This document shows positions 1 through 6,224 of a stretch of DNA of 30,637 bases, piece by piece. Under the pieces are notes generated by a model that did no database searches, had not been told where the DNA came from, and saw nothing but the letters and a program-made list of their open reading frames with translations. This DNA is from a virus: IMG/VR virus record IMGVR_UViG_3300018080_000086, positions 1 to 30,637 of that record, one strand, 5' to 3'. The translations under genes and the position numbers were made by a program. The first letter of the stretch is position 1; every line of letters begins with the position of its first letter.

Positions 1-123
1 GCCTCGGCGACGTGCACCACTGGGATCGCGGCACCTACCGCCGGATCCTGGTCGCCCTGCACGCCGAGCTCCTGCGCCTGCTCTCCGGCCTGAACATCGG
101 CGTCGAACGCCTGGGCATCGAGC
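1..123. repeat. Terminal direct repeat, left copy
   Basis: These 123 bases are identical to the last 123 bases of the window. The repeat lies inside a protein-coding gene that reads correctly across the join, so the window is most simply a circular or circularly permuted genome written with a short overlap. A true physical direct terminal repeat of this length is possible, but it would sit inside a coding gene. The exact length resembles an assembly overlap. Confidence 0.95.
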
Positions 124-167
124 TGGAGGCCTTCGGCATCGTGCTGTTCCAGCGAGGGAGGGAATGA
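3..167 (+). CDS. 3' part of the early hypothetical gene that spans the genome join
   Basis: This is the end of the gene that starts at 30235; the reading frame matches across the 123-bp overlap. Its stop TGA at 165-167 overlaps the ATG of the next gene, a sign of translational coupling. The C-terminal part is rich in Leu, Arg and Glu and probably helical. No family is recognised. The complete protein is 148 residues. Confidence 0.85.
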   Translation, partial: LGDVHHWDRGTYRRILVALHAELLRLLSGLNIGVERLGIELEAFGIVLFQRGRE

Positions 168-508
168 TGGATAAAGATGGAGTGAGAGTCTACATCCAGC
201 GCAACCCGGTCACCGCCCTGCTGGACGTCTGGATCACGATGCGGCGCGGCGACCGGATCGGGGTTGCCCAGCCGCTCGCATTCGAGGAGCGGCCGGCCGA
301 GGATTACGCGGCCGCGATGCCCCGGCCCACGATGGAGCTGCAGATGTACGACAGCGAGCAGTTCATGCTCAGCCTGGCCGCCGCCCTGCAGCGCGAGGGC
401 TACCAGACGCCCCGCCAGATCGAGCAGGCGGGGGTGATCGAGGCGATGCGCGAGCACATCGGCGACCTGCGGCAGGTCGCTGGTGTCGCGGAGGCAAAGC
501 ATGGCTGA
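167..508 (+). CDS. Hypothetical early phage protein, 113 aa
   Basis: A small protein of unknown function in the early operon. Two adjacent ATG codons (164 and 167) are possible starts. A GGAGG at 157-161 lies 2 bases from the first and 5 from the second, so 167 is preferred. The sequence has an N-terminal part that looks like beta strands (VRVYIQRN, LLDVWITM) and a C-terminal helical part (LAAALQREGY, IEAMREHIGDL). It overlaps the gene before it and the gene after it, in keeping with a tightly packed early operon. No recognised domain. Confidence 0.8.
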   Translation: MDKDGVRVYIQRNPVTALLDVWITMRRGDRIGVAQPLAFEERPAEDYAAAMPRPTMELQMYDSEQFMLSLAAALQREGYQTPRQIEQAGVIEAMREHIGDLRQVAGVAEAKHG

Positions 509-863
509 GCCGACGAACGGGAACCAGGTGCAGCCGCCGGAGCGCGCGCAGCCCGACGAGGACCGCGCCCACCGGCTGGCGGAGCTCTACTTCAAGAGCC
601 CCGAGTGGCTGCTGGGCCTGGCCTGCAACCTCTGCTGGATCCAGGCCCACCCGCACTGCGGGATGCCCCACACCAGCCAGCAGATGACCAGTCGCCAGCG
701 CCACTTCGGCAGCCAGAGCAAAACCGTCCAGCGCGCCTGGATCGACACCGCCCAGGGCGTCGCCTTCAGCGTCTGCATGGGGCTCAGCGGCCAGCTGCAA
801 CTCGAGGACGGGCCCAGCGGCAAACTCTGGACACCGGACCAGACCCGAGGAGGCCAGGGGTGA
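501..863 (+). CDS. Hypothetical early phage protein, 120 aa
   Basis: Unknown function. The ATG at 501 follows GGAGG at 490-494 with good spacing and overlaps the end of the previous gene, so it is preferred over an in-frame ATG at 483. The N-terminus is polar and disordered-looking (Pro, Gln, Asp, Glu rich). The middle has several Cys and His residues (ACNLCWIQAHPHCGMPH), which could bind a metal, although no standard zinc-finger spacing is clear. The protein contains no Lys-rich or membrane segment. It sits between small early genes and upstream of a RuvC-like nuclease. Confidence 0.8.
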   Translation: MAEPTNGNQVQPPERAQPDEDRAHRLAELYFKSPEWLLGLACNLCWIQAHPHCGMPHTSQQMTSRQRHFGSQSKTVQRAWIDTAQGVAFSVCMGLSGQLQLEDGPSGKLWTPDQTRGGQG

Positions 864-1195
864 GCGTCGTGAGGGACTTCACCCAGTGGCAACGATTGCG
901 ATACGGCACGCCAGCGCTGGCAACGACCGGGCATCACGGCAAGTTCTGGGGCGCTGTCAGCGCACCACGACCGGGCGATCGTGTGCGGCGGCTCGATGGT
1001 GCCTACAGCACGGTGAGCTACCCGGTGGCCAGCCTAGCGGAGATCAAGGGCCACTGCCACTATGACTGGGCCATGTGGTTCATCGCGCTGGCCGATGGGC
1101 GGCTGATCGTGGTTCGCCTGTGTCTGCGACATAAGGGTCGTGTCTGGCGGGAGCTGCAGCGCGAGCATTATCCGCAGCTGGAGGTGGCGCAGTGA
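860..1195 (+). CDS. Hypothetical early phage protein, 111 aa
   Basis: Unknown function. The start is a GTG at 860 preceded by GAGGAGG at 847-853; a GTG at 869 is a less likely alternative. The gene overlaps the stop of its upstream neighbour, and its own stop overlaps the GTG of the RuvC-like gene. The protein is basic and aromatic-rich with no recognised domain. Its codon use is a little less GC-rich than its neighbours (for example cga, ata, act-type codons), which may mean a different origin from the surrounding genes. Confidence 0.75.
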   Translation: MSVVRDFTQWQRLRYGTPALATTGHHGKFWGAVSAPRPGDRVRRLDGAYSTVSYPVASLAEIKGHCHYDWAMWFIALADGRLIVVRLCLRHKGRVWRELQREHYPQLEVAQ

Positions 1196-1737
1196 GCGTC
1201 ACCGTGCTGGGGATCGACCCGGGGCCGCGCGAGCACACCGCCGCCGTGGTGACCCACAACGCGCCGGCTGAGACCGCGTTCGGCACCGTCGAGAGCGTGC
1301 GCACCGGCGGCTGCGACGGCATCCCGATCGTCTGGCTGGTCAACGAACACGGCCAGGCCATTGGACACTGGCTGCACTCGCGGCTGGTGGTGCTGGAGTT
1401 CCCGGAGTGCCAGGGGCGCCTCCGCAACGCCTGGCCCGTGCACAAGGCCGCCGCGGTGCTGCTGGGCCGGCTGCTGGACGCCGGCTGCCAGGTCTACACC
1501 CCGCCCAGCCGCGTGATCTGGGGCGCGATCGTCGGCAAGGCGACCGCCACCGACACCGAGAAGCTGGCCTGGCTGCGCAGCCAGGGCCATCAGACGGGCA
1601 AAGGCACCCCCTTCGCCCATACGCGCACTCACAACGTCGACGCCTGGCTGGCCGCCCGCTGGGGCCTCCAGTGGCAAACGGCGGATGCCGACGCGCGCCG
1701 CCACCACCTGGAACCGTGGCTGGAGCCACGCAGCTGA
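1192..1737 (+). CDS. RuvC-like Holliday-junction resolvase (RNase H fold)
   Basis: A nuclease that probably cuts branched DNA made during phage replication or recombination, clearing junctions before packaging. The N-terminal motif LGIDPGP carries the first acidic residue (Asp9). A second acid lies in VVLEFPE (Glu69), and the C-terminal THNVDAWLAA carries His147 and Asp150. Spacing and order match the four catalytic positions of RuvC. The segment VIWGAIVGKATATDTEK resembles the RuvC region with a conserved Gly and Lys. At 181 residues the length is typical. It starts at a GTG that overlaps the previous stop and is part of the early replication operon that also holds the DnaB-like helicase. 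The family call is by motif only. Confidence 0.8.
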   Translation: MSVTVLGIDPGPREHTAAVVTHNAPAETAFGTVESVRTGGCDGIPIVWLVNEHGQAIGHWLHSRLVVLEFPECQGRLRNAWPVHKAAAVLLGRLLDAGCQVYTPPSRVIWGAIVGKATATDTEKLAWLRSQGHQTGKGTPFAHTRTHNVDAWLAARWGLQWQTADADARRHHLEPWLEPRS

Positions 1738-1777
1738 GCGAACAGAAAAGCCAGTCAGGATCCTGAGAGGTAAACAC

Positions 1778-2467
1778 GTGTCCCGCCGCCAGCGCCTCAG
1801 CATCGCCGCCACCCCCGAACTGCGGGAGGCGATCGAGCGCGTGCGGGAGAGCCTGCTGCTGCCCACCGAGGCCGCCGCCGCCCACTGGCTGCTGACCTGG
1901 GCCGTCCGTGAACTGACCCGCGAGGAGGCGCCGCAGCTTGCCGCGCACGGTCGCGGGCGGGGGCTGCCGATTGGCGGCCAGACGGAGGCCAACGGGCAGC
2001 CACTCGGCGACCAAGCGGAGGCCGAACGGCTGCCACGAGGGGGGATTCAGGGGGGAGAGGATTTTGATCAGCCGGGGATGGGGGAGGAGTCTGAGGGGGG
2101 GGCAGGGGCCGCTGGCGGCCAGACGGAGGCCGATGGGCTGCCACTCCCCGCCGATCAGCTGGACCGTGAGGTGGAGGCCTGCCTGGTGGAGCTGCAGCTG
2201 ATCGAGGGCTGGCCGGCCGGGCGGCTGAAGGACCAGCGGCTGCTCCGCGAGCTGATCGCCGAGTTCCCGCGCGCCGATCCGCTGGAGGTGGCCAGGCGGC
2301 TCAAGACGGGCGCGATCGACAAGCCGATCAAACCGACGGGCGCCAGAAACCGGCTCAGAACCTATTTCGCCCGCGCCGAGAGCATGGGCCAGGTGCGCCA
2401 GGTGGCCGCCGCCCCGCGCGCCCCCGTGGCAACCGAATACGACGCCCCACCAGGGCTGGAGGAGTGA
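1778..2467 (+). CDS. Early protein with helical N-domain, repeat linker and conserved-looking C-domain
   Basis: A 229-residue protein of unknown function, perhaps a DNA-binding replication accessory factor (inference from position). The GTG at 1778 has GAGAGG at 1765-1770 seven bases upstream; the same frame is open further upstream, but without a good start. Residues about 1-50 look like a small helical domain (RLSIAATPELREAIERV). The middle is a Gly/Gln/Glu-rich linker made of three degenerate copies of a unit like GGQTEADGLPL. The C-terminal part ends in GARNRLRTYFARAE, like the basic helical tails of phage replication proteins. The last 60 bases are duplicated at 3017-3076. Confidence 0.75.
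   Translation: MSRRQRLSIAATPELREAIERVRESLLLPTEAAAAHWLLTWAVRELTREEAPQLAAHGRGRGLPIGGQTEANGQPLGDQAEAERLPRGGIQGGEDFDQPGMGEESEGGAGAAGGQTEADGLPLPADQLDREVEACLVELQLIEGWPAGRLKDQRLLRELIAEFPRADPLEVARRLKTGAIDKPIKPTGARNRLRTYFARAESMGQVRQVAAAPRAPVATEYDAPPGLEE
1972..2005. repeat. 34-bp in-gene direct repeat, copy A
   Basis: This segment matches 2113-2146 at 31 of 34 positions and codes for a GGQTEANGQPL-like unit in the linker of the early protein. A third, more degenerate copy lies between them near 2010-2040 and reads GDQAEAERLP. Confidence 0.85.
2113..2146. repeat. 34-bp in-gene direct repeat, copy B
   Basis: Second clear copy of the linker repeat (three mismatches to 1972-2005), coding for GGQTEADGLPL. 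Repeats of this kind can expand or contract by slippage without breaking the frame only if the period is a multiple of three; here the offset is 141 bp, which is. Confidence 0.85.
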
Positions 2468-2469
2468 TG
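2410..2469. repeat. 60-bp direct repeat, copy 1
   Basis: Perfect match to 3017-3076, offset 607 bp. This copy holds the last codons of the early gene ending at 2467, its stop, a GGAGGAG ribosome binding site and an ATG. It is read in its natural frame here. Confidence 0.95.
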
Positions 2470-2697
2470 TTTCGATTAGCTGGTCGAGTGCGTGATCCGA
2501 TGTTTGCTGGGGCATTTGACGAAGACGTGCTTGAGAAGGCGATGGGCGAGGCAGTAGTGGCGTTGGCGGGTGAAATCAAGCTGCCGCGCGGTGTTCGCTA
2601 CTCGTGCACGCTCAGGATCGAGCGCGGCGGTATGGGGAAGGGCGTTGATCGTTCTCATGCAATCGTCTGGGAACTGACGGAGGTTGACGATGGCTGA
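2467..2697 (+). CDS. Small hypothetical protein, 76 aa, of lower GC
   Basis: Unknown function. The ATG at 2467 follows GGAGG at 2458-2462 and overlaps the upstream stop. Its stop overlaps the ATG of the first Gp37-like gene. Third codon positions are less GC-biased than in neighbours (ttt, tta, gct, gca and gaa codons), so the gene probably came from a different source. It lies inside the 547-bp segment bounded by the 60-bp direct repeats and so could be gained or lost with it. Confidence 0.75.
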   Translation: MFRLAGRVRDPMFAGAFDEDVLEKAMGEAVVALAGEIKLPRGVRYSCTLRIERGGMGKGVDRSHAIVWELTEVDDG

Positions 2698-3403
2698 ATC
2701 GAGGATCGAGTGGACGGAGATGGTCTGGAACCCGGTCACAGGCTGCACGCCGGTCAGCGCCGGCTGCGAGCACTGCTACGCGAAGCGGATGGCGACGCGG
2801 CTGGCCGGTCGCTACGGCTACCCTGCTGACGAGCCGTTCGCCGTCACGCTGCACCCCGACCGCCTGACCGAGCCGCTGCGATGGCGCAAGCCCAGGACGG
2901 TGTTCGTGTGCAGCATGGGCGACCTGTTCCACGAGCAGGTGCCGGATTACTACATCGACCGGGTGCTCGCGGTGATGGCCGCGCGCGAACAGCACACCTT
3001 CCTGGTCCTGACCAAGCGCCCCGCGCGCCCCCGTGGCAACCGAATACGACGCCCCACCAGGGCTGGAGGAGTGATGGCTGAACTGCGATGCATTCCAATG
3101 ACCAAGCACCACCAGCAGCTGATCCTGTCCGGTCGCAAGACCACAACGCTGCGGGCCAAGCGCTTCGAGCCGGGCGTCTACCGGATGTTCAGCCGTGGCG
3201 CGGGCAGCCTCGGCTACCTGCGGGTGGCGCGCATCTTTGGCAGCCAGGTGCGGCCGGCGAGGGCGGGCATGGGCATCGTCGCGGCTGAGGGCTACGAGAC
3301 GCGCGAGGCGTTCATGGCGGCGCTCACGAAGCTGCGGCTGGACCCGGACAAGTTGTACTGGCTGCACGAGATCGAACCGTGCGAGGAGACACAGGATGCC
3401 TGA
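2690..3403 (+). CDS. Truncated Gp37/Gp68-like (DUF5131) protein joined in frame to an ASCH-domain protein
   Basis: Residues 1 to about 109 match the N-terminal half of the phage Gp37/Gp68 family, including the Cys cluster in TGCTPVSAGCEHCYAKR that resembles a radical-SAM-like or metal site, then FVCSMGDLFHE and FLVLTKRP. Directly after LTKRP the frame enters the second copy of the 60-bp repeat and reads it in an unnatural frame as an Arg/Pro-rich linker. It then continues into a complete ASCH-like protein. The Gp37 half is cut at about half its usual length. The fusion may be made, but the ASCH gene has its own start, so the Gp37 part may be a broken remnant. Confidence 0.6.
   Translation: MAESRIEWTEMVWNPVTGCTPVSAGCEHCYAKRMATRLAGRYGYPADEPFAVTLHPDRLTEPLRWRKPRTVFVCSMGDLFHEQVPDYYIDRVLAVMAAREQHTFLVLTKRPARPRGNRIRRPTRAGGVMAELRCIPMTKHHQQLILSGRKTTTLRAKRFEPGVYRMFSRGAGSLGYLRVARIFGSQVRPARAGMGIVAAEGYETREAFMAALTKLRLDPDKLYWLHEIEPCEETQDA
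3017..3076. repeat. 60-bp direct repeat, copy 2
   Basis: Perfect copy of 2410-2469. The 607-bp offset is not a multiple of three, so the repeat is read in a different frame here. It delivers a GGAGGAG site and an ATG to the ASCH gene, exactly as copy 1 does for the small gene at 2467. Confidence 0.95.
3074..3403 (+). CDS. ASCH-domain protein, 109 aa
   Basis: A small protein likely to bind RNA or act on modified nucleosides, as proposed for ASCH-domain proteins. Diagnostic features are ILSGRKTTTLRAKRF near residues 17-31, the following FEPGVYRMFSRG, and the C-terminal part with FMAALTKL and YWLHEI. The ATG at 3074 follows GGAGGAG at 3065-3071, supplied by the 60-bp repeat. It is also the in-frame end of the upstream fused reading frame. 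Its stop overlaps the ATG of the second Gp37-like gene. The substrate is unknown. Confidence 0.75.
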   Translation: MAELRCIPMTKHHQQLILSGRKTTTLRAKRFEPGVYRMFSRGAGSLGYLRVARIFGSQVRPARAGMGIVAAEGYETREAFMAALTKLRLDPDKLYWLHEIEPCEETQDA

Positions 3404-3973
3404 GAGCAGAATCGAGTGGACCGAGATGGTCTGGAACCCGGTCACGGGCTGCACGCCGGTCAGCCGGGGCTGCGAGCACTGCTATGCGAAGCGGATGGCG
3501 ACGCGACTGGCCGGCCGCTATGGCTACCCTGCTGACGAGCCGTTCGCCGTGACGCTGCACCCTGACCGCCTGACCGAGCCGCTGCGCCGCCGCAAGCCGA
3601 CGACGTACTTCGTCTGCTCGATGGGCGACCTATTCCATGAGCTGGTGCCAACAGAGTTCATCGATCAGGTGTTCGCGATCATGCTGATGGCTGCTGATCG
3701 CTATGACGGTACGGAGGACAACAACATCGTCAAGACCGCGCAGGGATTCCAGGTACTGACGAAACGCCCACAGCGCATGCGGGAGTACCTGACAGACAGC
3801 GACGCGGTCAACCGCTGGTTCGTGAGTGGGAGAAGTTGGAGACCATCTACGAGCGGTTCATCAGCGCCACGGACATGGACGACAGGGCGGCTATCGGCGC
3901 GGAGGGATACAAGCTCCTGCTCCATCTGTGCGGCGAGATGGAGCACAGCGCCATGCCGGAGCAGCCGGCGTGA
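3396..3973 (+). pseudogene. Second Gp37/Gp68-like gene, shortened and frameshifted
   Basis: Residues 1-85 differ from the first Gp37 copy at only about six positions, while the DNA differs at about 15 of 190 bases, mostly silent. The Cys cluster TGCTPVSRGCEHCYAKR is kept, as is QVLTKRPQRMREYL. After VNRWFV, near 3822, the natural frame runs on only to 3977 as unlikely sequence. Another frame continues as WEKLETIYERF to a TGA at 3971-3973 that overlaps the GTG of the helicase gene. One lost base in a gtggag-like stretch would explain this. Even when restored (about 192 aa), it lacks the usual C-terminal half of the family. Confidence 0.6.
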
Positions 3974-5385
3974 CTAAGCAGCAGCCGTCGCGGTCCATCC
4001 CGTCGGATCCCGAGCTCGAGCAGTGCGTGCTGGGCGGGATCATGCTGCTGCCACAGCAGGCCTTCCCGCTGGCCGCCGGCATCCTGAGCGCCGAGATGTT
4101 CTGGATCGAGGGCCACCGCGCCGTCTTCAGCGCGATGGGCGCCCTGATGAACCGCGGCGTCCCGCCCGACGTCGACGCCGTCCGCGGCGAGCTGAAAACC
4201 CAGGGCCGACTGGACGTGCCGGTCGGCGGGGCCGGCACCCTGCTCTCGATGATCAACGCCGTGCCGACCGCCGCCAACGTGGAGCCCCACTGCCGGATCG
4301 TCGCCGAGCTGGCCTACTTCCGCGCCCTGATCCGCGCCAGCACCCAGATCATCGAGGAGTGCTACCGCCGCGAGCTGAGCCTCGCCGACGTGCTGGCTCA
4401 GGCCCACAGCGGCATCGCGCAGCTCAGCGCCGGCGCCGTCCGCGAGCCGAGCGAGGCGCTGGCCGACATCATCGCCGAGACCTACGCCGGCATCGAGCAG
4501 CGGGCCCGCGAGGTCGCCGAGCTCAAGCGTGAGGGTAAACGTCACCAGCTGGTGCGCGGGATCCCGTCGGGCCTGCCGGACCTCGACCGCCTGATGCGCG
4601 GGCTGAAGGCGCGCCAGCTGATCATCATCGCCGGCGCCACCAGCATGGGCAAAACCGCGCTGGCACTGGAGCTGGCCTGCCACTGCGCCATCGAGCGCCG
4701 GCTGCCCGCCGTGGTCTTCAGCCTCGAGATGGGTGCCGACGAGCTGGGCGAGCGGCTGCTGGCGATGCGGACGCGCCACGTGCGGCAGGACAAGTTGCGC
4801 GGGATCCCGACGGACCGCTTCGACGCGCCGGACCTGACCGACGCCGACTGGCAGGTGCTGCGCCGTGCCCGCGCGGAGCTGAGCGAGGCGCCGCTCTACC
4901 TGCGCTGCCCGGGCCGCCTGACCGTCGACGACCTGCGCGCCGCCCTGCGGAGCGAGCAGAGCGAGCACCAGGTGCAGCTGGCGATCGTCGACCACCTCGG
5001 CCTGATGCAGGCCGACGACTCGCGCCAGAACCGCTACGGCCAGGTCAGCCAGCTCAGCCGCGGGCTGAAGCAGGTGGCGCGCGAGCTGGACATGCCGCTG
5101 GTGGTGCCGCACCAGCTGCACCGCATCGGCGCCGAGCGCAAGAACAAGCGCCCGCTGCTCAGCGACCTGCGGGACAGTGGCAGCGTCGAGCAGGATGCCG
5201 ACGTGGTGGTCGGGCTCTATCGCAAGGATTACTACGAGCGGCAGGAGGGGCGCGACCTGGGCACCACCGGCCTGCCCGAGGCGGAGCTGATCGTGCTGAA
5301 GAACCGCAACGGACCGACGGGCACGGCCGAGGCGTGGTGGTACGAGGCCATCACCCGCTTCCTGCCCAAGGCGCGGGGAGCGTGA
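3970..5385 (+). CDS. DnaB-type replicative DNA helicase
   Basis: The phage replicative helicase: an ATP-driven, ring-forming enzyme that unwinds DNA at the fork. Residues about 10-120 resemble the DnaB N-terminal domain (ELEQCVLGGIML, FWIEGHRAVF). Walker A is GATSMGKTA at 222-230, followed by VVFSLEMGADEL. Walker B is LAIVDHLGLM, where His replaces the usual Tyr. The C-terminal RPLLSDLRDSGSVEQDADVV and LIVLKNRNGPTG are classic DnaB motifs. The usual SQLNR-type motif is changed to PHQLHR. The GTG at 3970 overlaps the upstream stop. At 471 residues the length is typical. It is the last gene of the early operon. No separate loader gene was recognised. Confidence 0.93.
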   Translation: MTKQQPSRSIPSDPELEQCVLGGIMLLPQQAFPLAAGILSAEMFWIEGHRAVFSAMGALMNRGVPPDVDAVRGELKTQGRLDVPVGGAGTLLSMINAVPTAANVEPHCRIVAELAYFRALIRASTQIIEECYRRELSLADVLAQAHSGIAQLSAGAVREPSEALADIIAETYAGIEQRAREVAELKREGKRHQLVRGIPSGLPDLDRLMRGLKARQLIIIAGATSMGKTALALELACHCAIERRLPAVVFSLEMGADELGERLLAMRTRHVRQDKLRGIPTDRFDAPDLTDADWQVLRRARAELSEAPLYLRCPGRLTVDDLRAALRSEQSEHQVQLAIVDHLGLMQADDSRQNRYGQVSQLSRGLKQVARELDMPLVVPHQLHRIGAERKNKRPLLSDLRDSGSVEQDADVVVGLYRKDYYERQEGRDLGTTGLPEAELIVLKNRNGPTGTAEAWWYEAITRFLPKARGA

Positions 5386-5421
5386 GTCCGCGGGTGATCC
5401 TGTCCCGCCTGCCGACGCGGA

Positions 5422-5433
5422 CCCTGCGTGATG
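5422..5433 (-). promoter_or_regulatory. Operator-like site CATCACGCAGGG (minus)
   Basis: One of four exact copies of this 12-mer in the genome, followed in minus-strand reading by T, as at 6190 and 9594. It sits just after the helicase gene. Confidence 0.6.
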
Positions 5434-5538
5434 TCCACCAGATTCCCTGTCACTCCGGCAAGTCAGCCGGTAGCACGCGGCGGTCCCGCTCGCCGGCGCC
5501 GACCACTGCGGGGGCTCCAGGTATGCTTTCCCCACGGC

Positions 5539-5567
5539 TTGACAGGTTGACCCACAGGTGCTACTCT
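5539..5567 (+). promoter_or_regulatory. Sigma70-type promoter P1
   Basis: TTGACA at 5539-5544, a 17-bp spacer and TACTCT at 5562-5567. The -35 context GGCTTGACAG is shared with the promoters at 6179 and 9612. A perfect 7-bp inverted repeat (CTCTGCG, 3-base loop, CGCAGAG) at 5564-5580 overlaps the -10 and start point and could be an operator or the 5' end of a structured RNA. No gene follows for about 650 bp. Confidence 0.65.
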
Positions 5568-5580
5568 GCGCTCCGCAGAG
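5564..5580 (+). promoter_or_regulatory. Perfect inverted repeat over the P1 start point
   Basis: CTCTGCG-ctc-CGCAGAG, a 7-bp perfect stem with a 3-base loop. Another possible short stem (GGTGC 5583-5587 with GCACC 5595-5599) follows directly. It could be an operator for P1 or a 5' hairpin of a non-coding transcript. No T-run follows, so it is not an intrinsic terminator. Confidence 0.5.
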
Positions 5581-5736
5581 GCGGTGCTCAAGCCGCACCT
5601 GCCCTCCAGCTCAGCCGCGGGGTCCCCTGCTATTGAAGCCCACTTGCGGACGTCCACGGCGCGTCGATCAGTCCCACCGCGTGCGCCATCTCCCTGGCCT
5701 CCGCTCCAGGGAATCTCGGGGGTGGTGGGGGCAGGG

Positions 5737-5762
5737 CGTCACGCCTGCACCCCTGCGTGATG
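5737..5762. promoter_or_regulatory. Bipartite operator-like inverted repeat CGTCACGC-N10-GCGTGATG
   Basis: Two inverted half-sites separated by exactly 10 bases. The right half is part of an exact CATCACGCAGGG 12-mer on the minus strand (5751-5762). The same arrangement with the same 10-base gap is found at 26549-26574, and with one changed base at 5952-5977. Confidence 0.65.
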
Positions 5763-5951
5763 GGATTGGATCGTTCGTTCCTGTGTTGATCGGGGTTGAG
5801 CGCGGGCCGGCGGCGGGCGGGGCGAGGGCCGCGCCGACCGGCCGGCATCCCCCCATCGCCCCCCCTTCCCGTATTAGTGCTGCGGAAAATTTTCGGGTTT
5901 TGGGGGCTCCGCGGTGCGCGGCGAGGTGGAGTGACGGGCGTCGGCTGTGGG

Positions 5952-5977
5952 CGTCACGCAAGGGTTCCAGCGTGAAG
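5952..5977. promoter_or_regulatory. Bipartite operator-like site CGTCACGC-N10-GCGTGAAG
   Basis: Same layout as the site at 5737 with one mismatch in the right half. Together with its flanks (gggcgtcacgc, then gggttcca, then cgtgaa) it also matches the site at 6137. Confidence 0.55.
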
Positions 5978-6136
5978 GCGGGAGGGTTAACGGGGAAAGG
6001 GCGGAGGTTCGGGGCGCTGGCGGCGATTGGCAGGGGGAAGGAAGGAACAGGCCCCCGTCTGATCACTGTGGCCGAGGCCCAGGAGAGCATTCACGGGGGC
6101 ACCGCAATAAGTATACCATGCCGGCGGGGGTGGGGG

Positions 6137-6161
6137 CGTCACGCTGGGGTTCCACGTGAAA
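6137..6161. promoter_or_regulatory. Operator-like site CGTCACGC-N9-ACGTGAAA
   Basis: A close relative of the 5952 site with the same inner GGGTTCC but one base less between halves. It lies about 18 bases upstream of the -35 of the recombinase promoter. Confidence 0.5.
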
Positions 6162-6178
6162 CTGACGCAGACAGGGGC

Positions 6179-6207
6179 TTGACAGATGGCATCACGCAGG
6201 GTAGAAT
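6179..6207 (+). promoter_or_regulatory. Sigma70-type promoter P2 of the late operon
   Basis: TTGACA at 6179-6184, a 17-bp spacer and TAGAAT at 6202-6207, near consensus. The spacer holds an exact CATCACGCAGGG (6190-6201), so a bound regulator would sit between the -35 and -10. GAGGTG at 6215-6220 precedes the recombinase ATG at 6225, giving a very short leader. Confidence 0.8.
6190..6201 (+). promoter_or_regulatory. Operator-like site CATCACGCAGGG inside promoter P2
   Basis: Exact 12-mer lying between the -35 and -10 hexamers. The identity with the copy near 9594 extends to 16 bases (6189-6204 and 9593-9608). Confidence 0.65.
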
Positions 6208-6224
6208 GACCTGCGAGGTGACCA

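Larger units (their letters stand above)
5386..6224. other. Large non-coding control region (839 bp)
   Basis: This gap between the helicase gene and the late operon has no convincing gene. Long open frames cross it but show no codon bias and run through repeats and promoters. It holds two sigma70-type promoters (5539-5567 and 6179-6207), at least five copies of a CRTCACGC operator-like motif in both orientations, a perfect hairpin at 5564-5580 and another at 5691-5712. It also has an AT-rich palindrome GAAAATTTTC at 5885-5894 in otherwise GC-rich DNA. It may combine late-gene control, a replication origin and, since it precedes the terminase genes, a packaging site. Only the promoters and repeats are directly visible. 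Confidence 0.75.

Noticed and set aside
2481-2515. Reading the Gp37-like genes as queuosine/deazaguanine DNA modification enzymes
   Set aside because: Only the Cys cluster is shared with radical-SAM enzymes, both copies are cut short, and no other modification genes are present.
3847-5598. Long minus-strand open frame opposite the helicase gene, and similar ones elsewhere (for example 15184-17562)
   Set aside because: Such frames are normal on the strand opposite strongly GC-biased genes. The plus-strand genes have clear motifs and the opposite frames do not.
5691-5712. Hairpin TCCCTGG with CCAGGGA, 8-base loop, as a terminator for the P1 transcript
   Set aside because: There is no T-run after it; it may still be an RNA structure.
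6110-6118. AGTATACC as a further promoter -10
   Set aside because: No suitable -35 on either strand at 16-18 bases.
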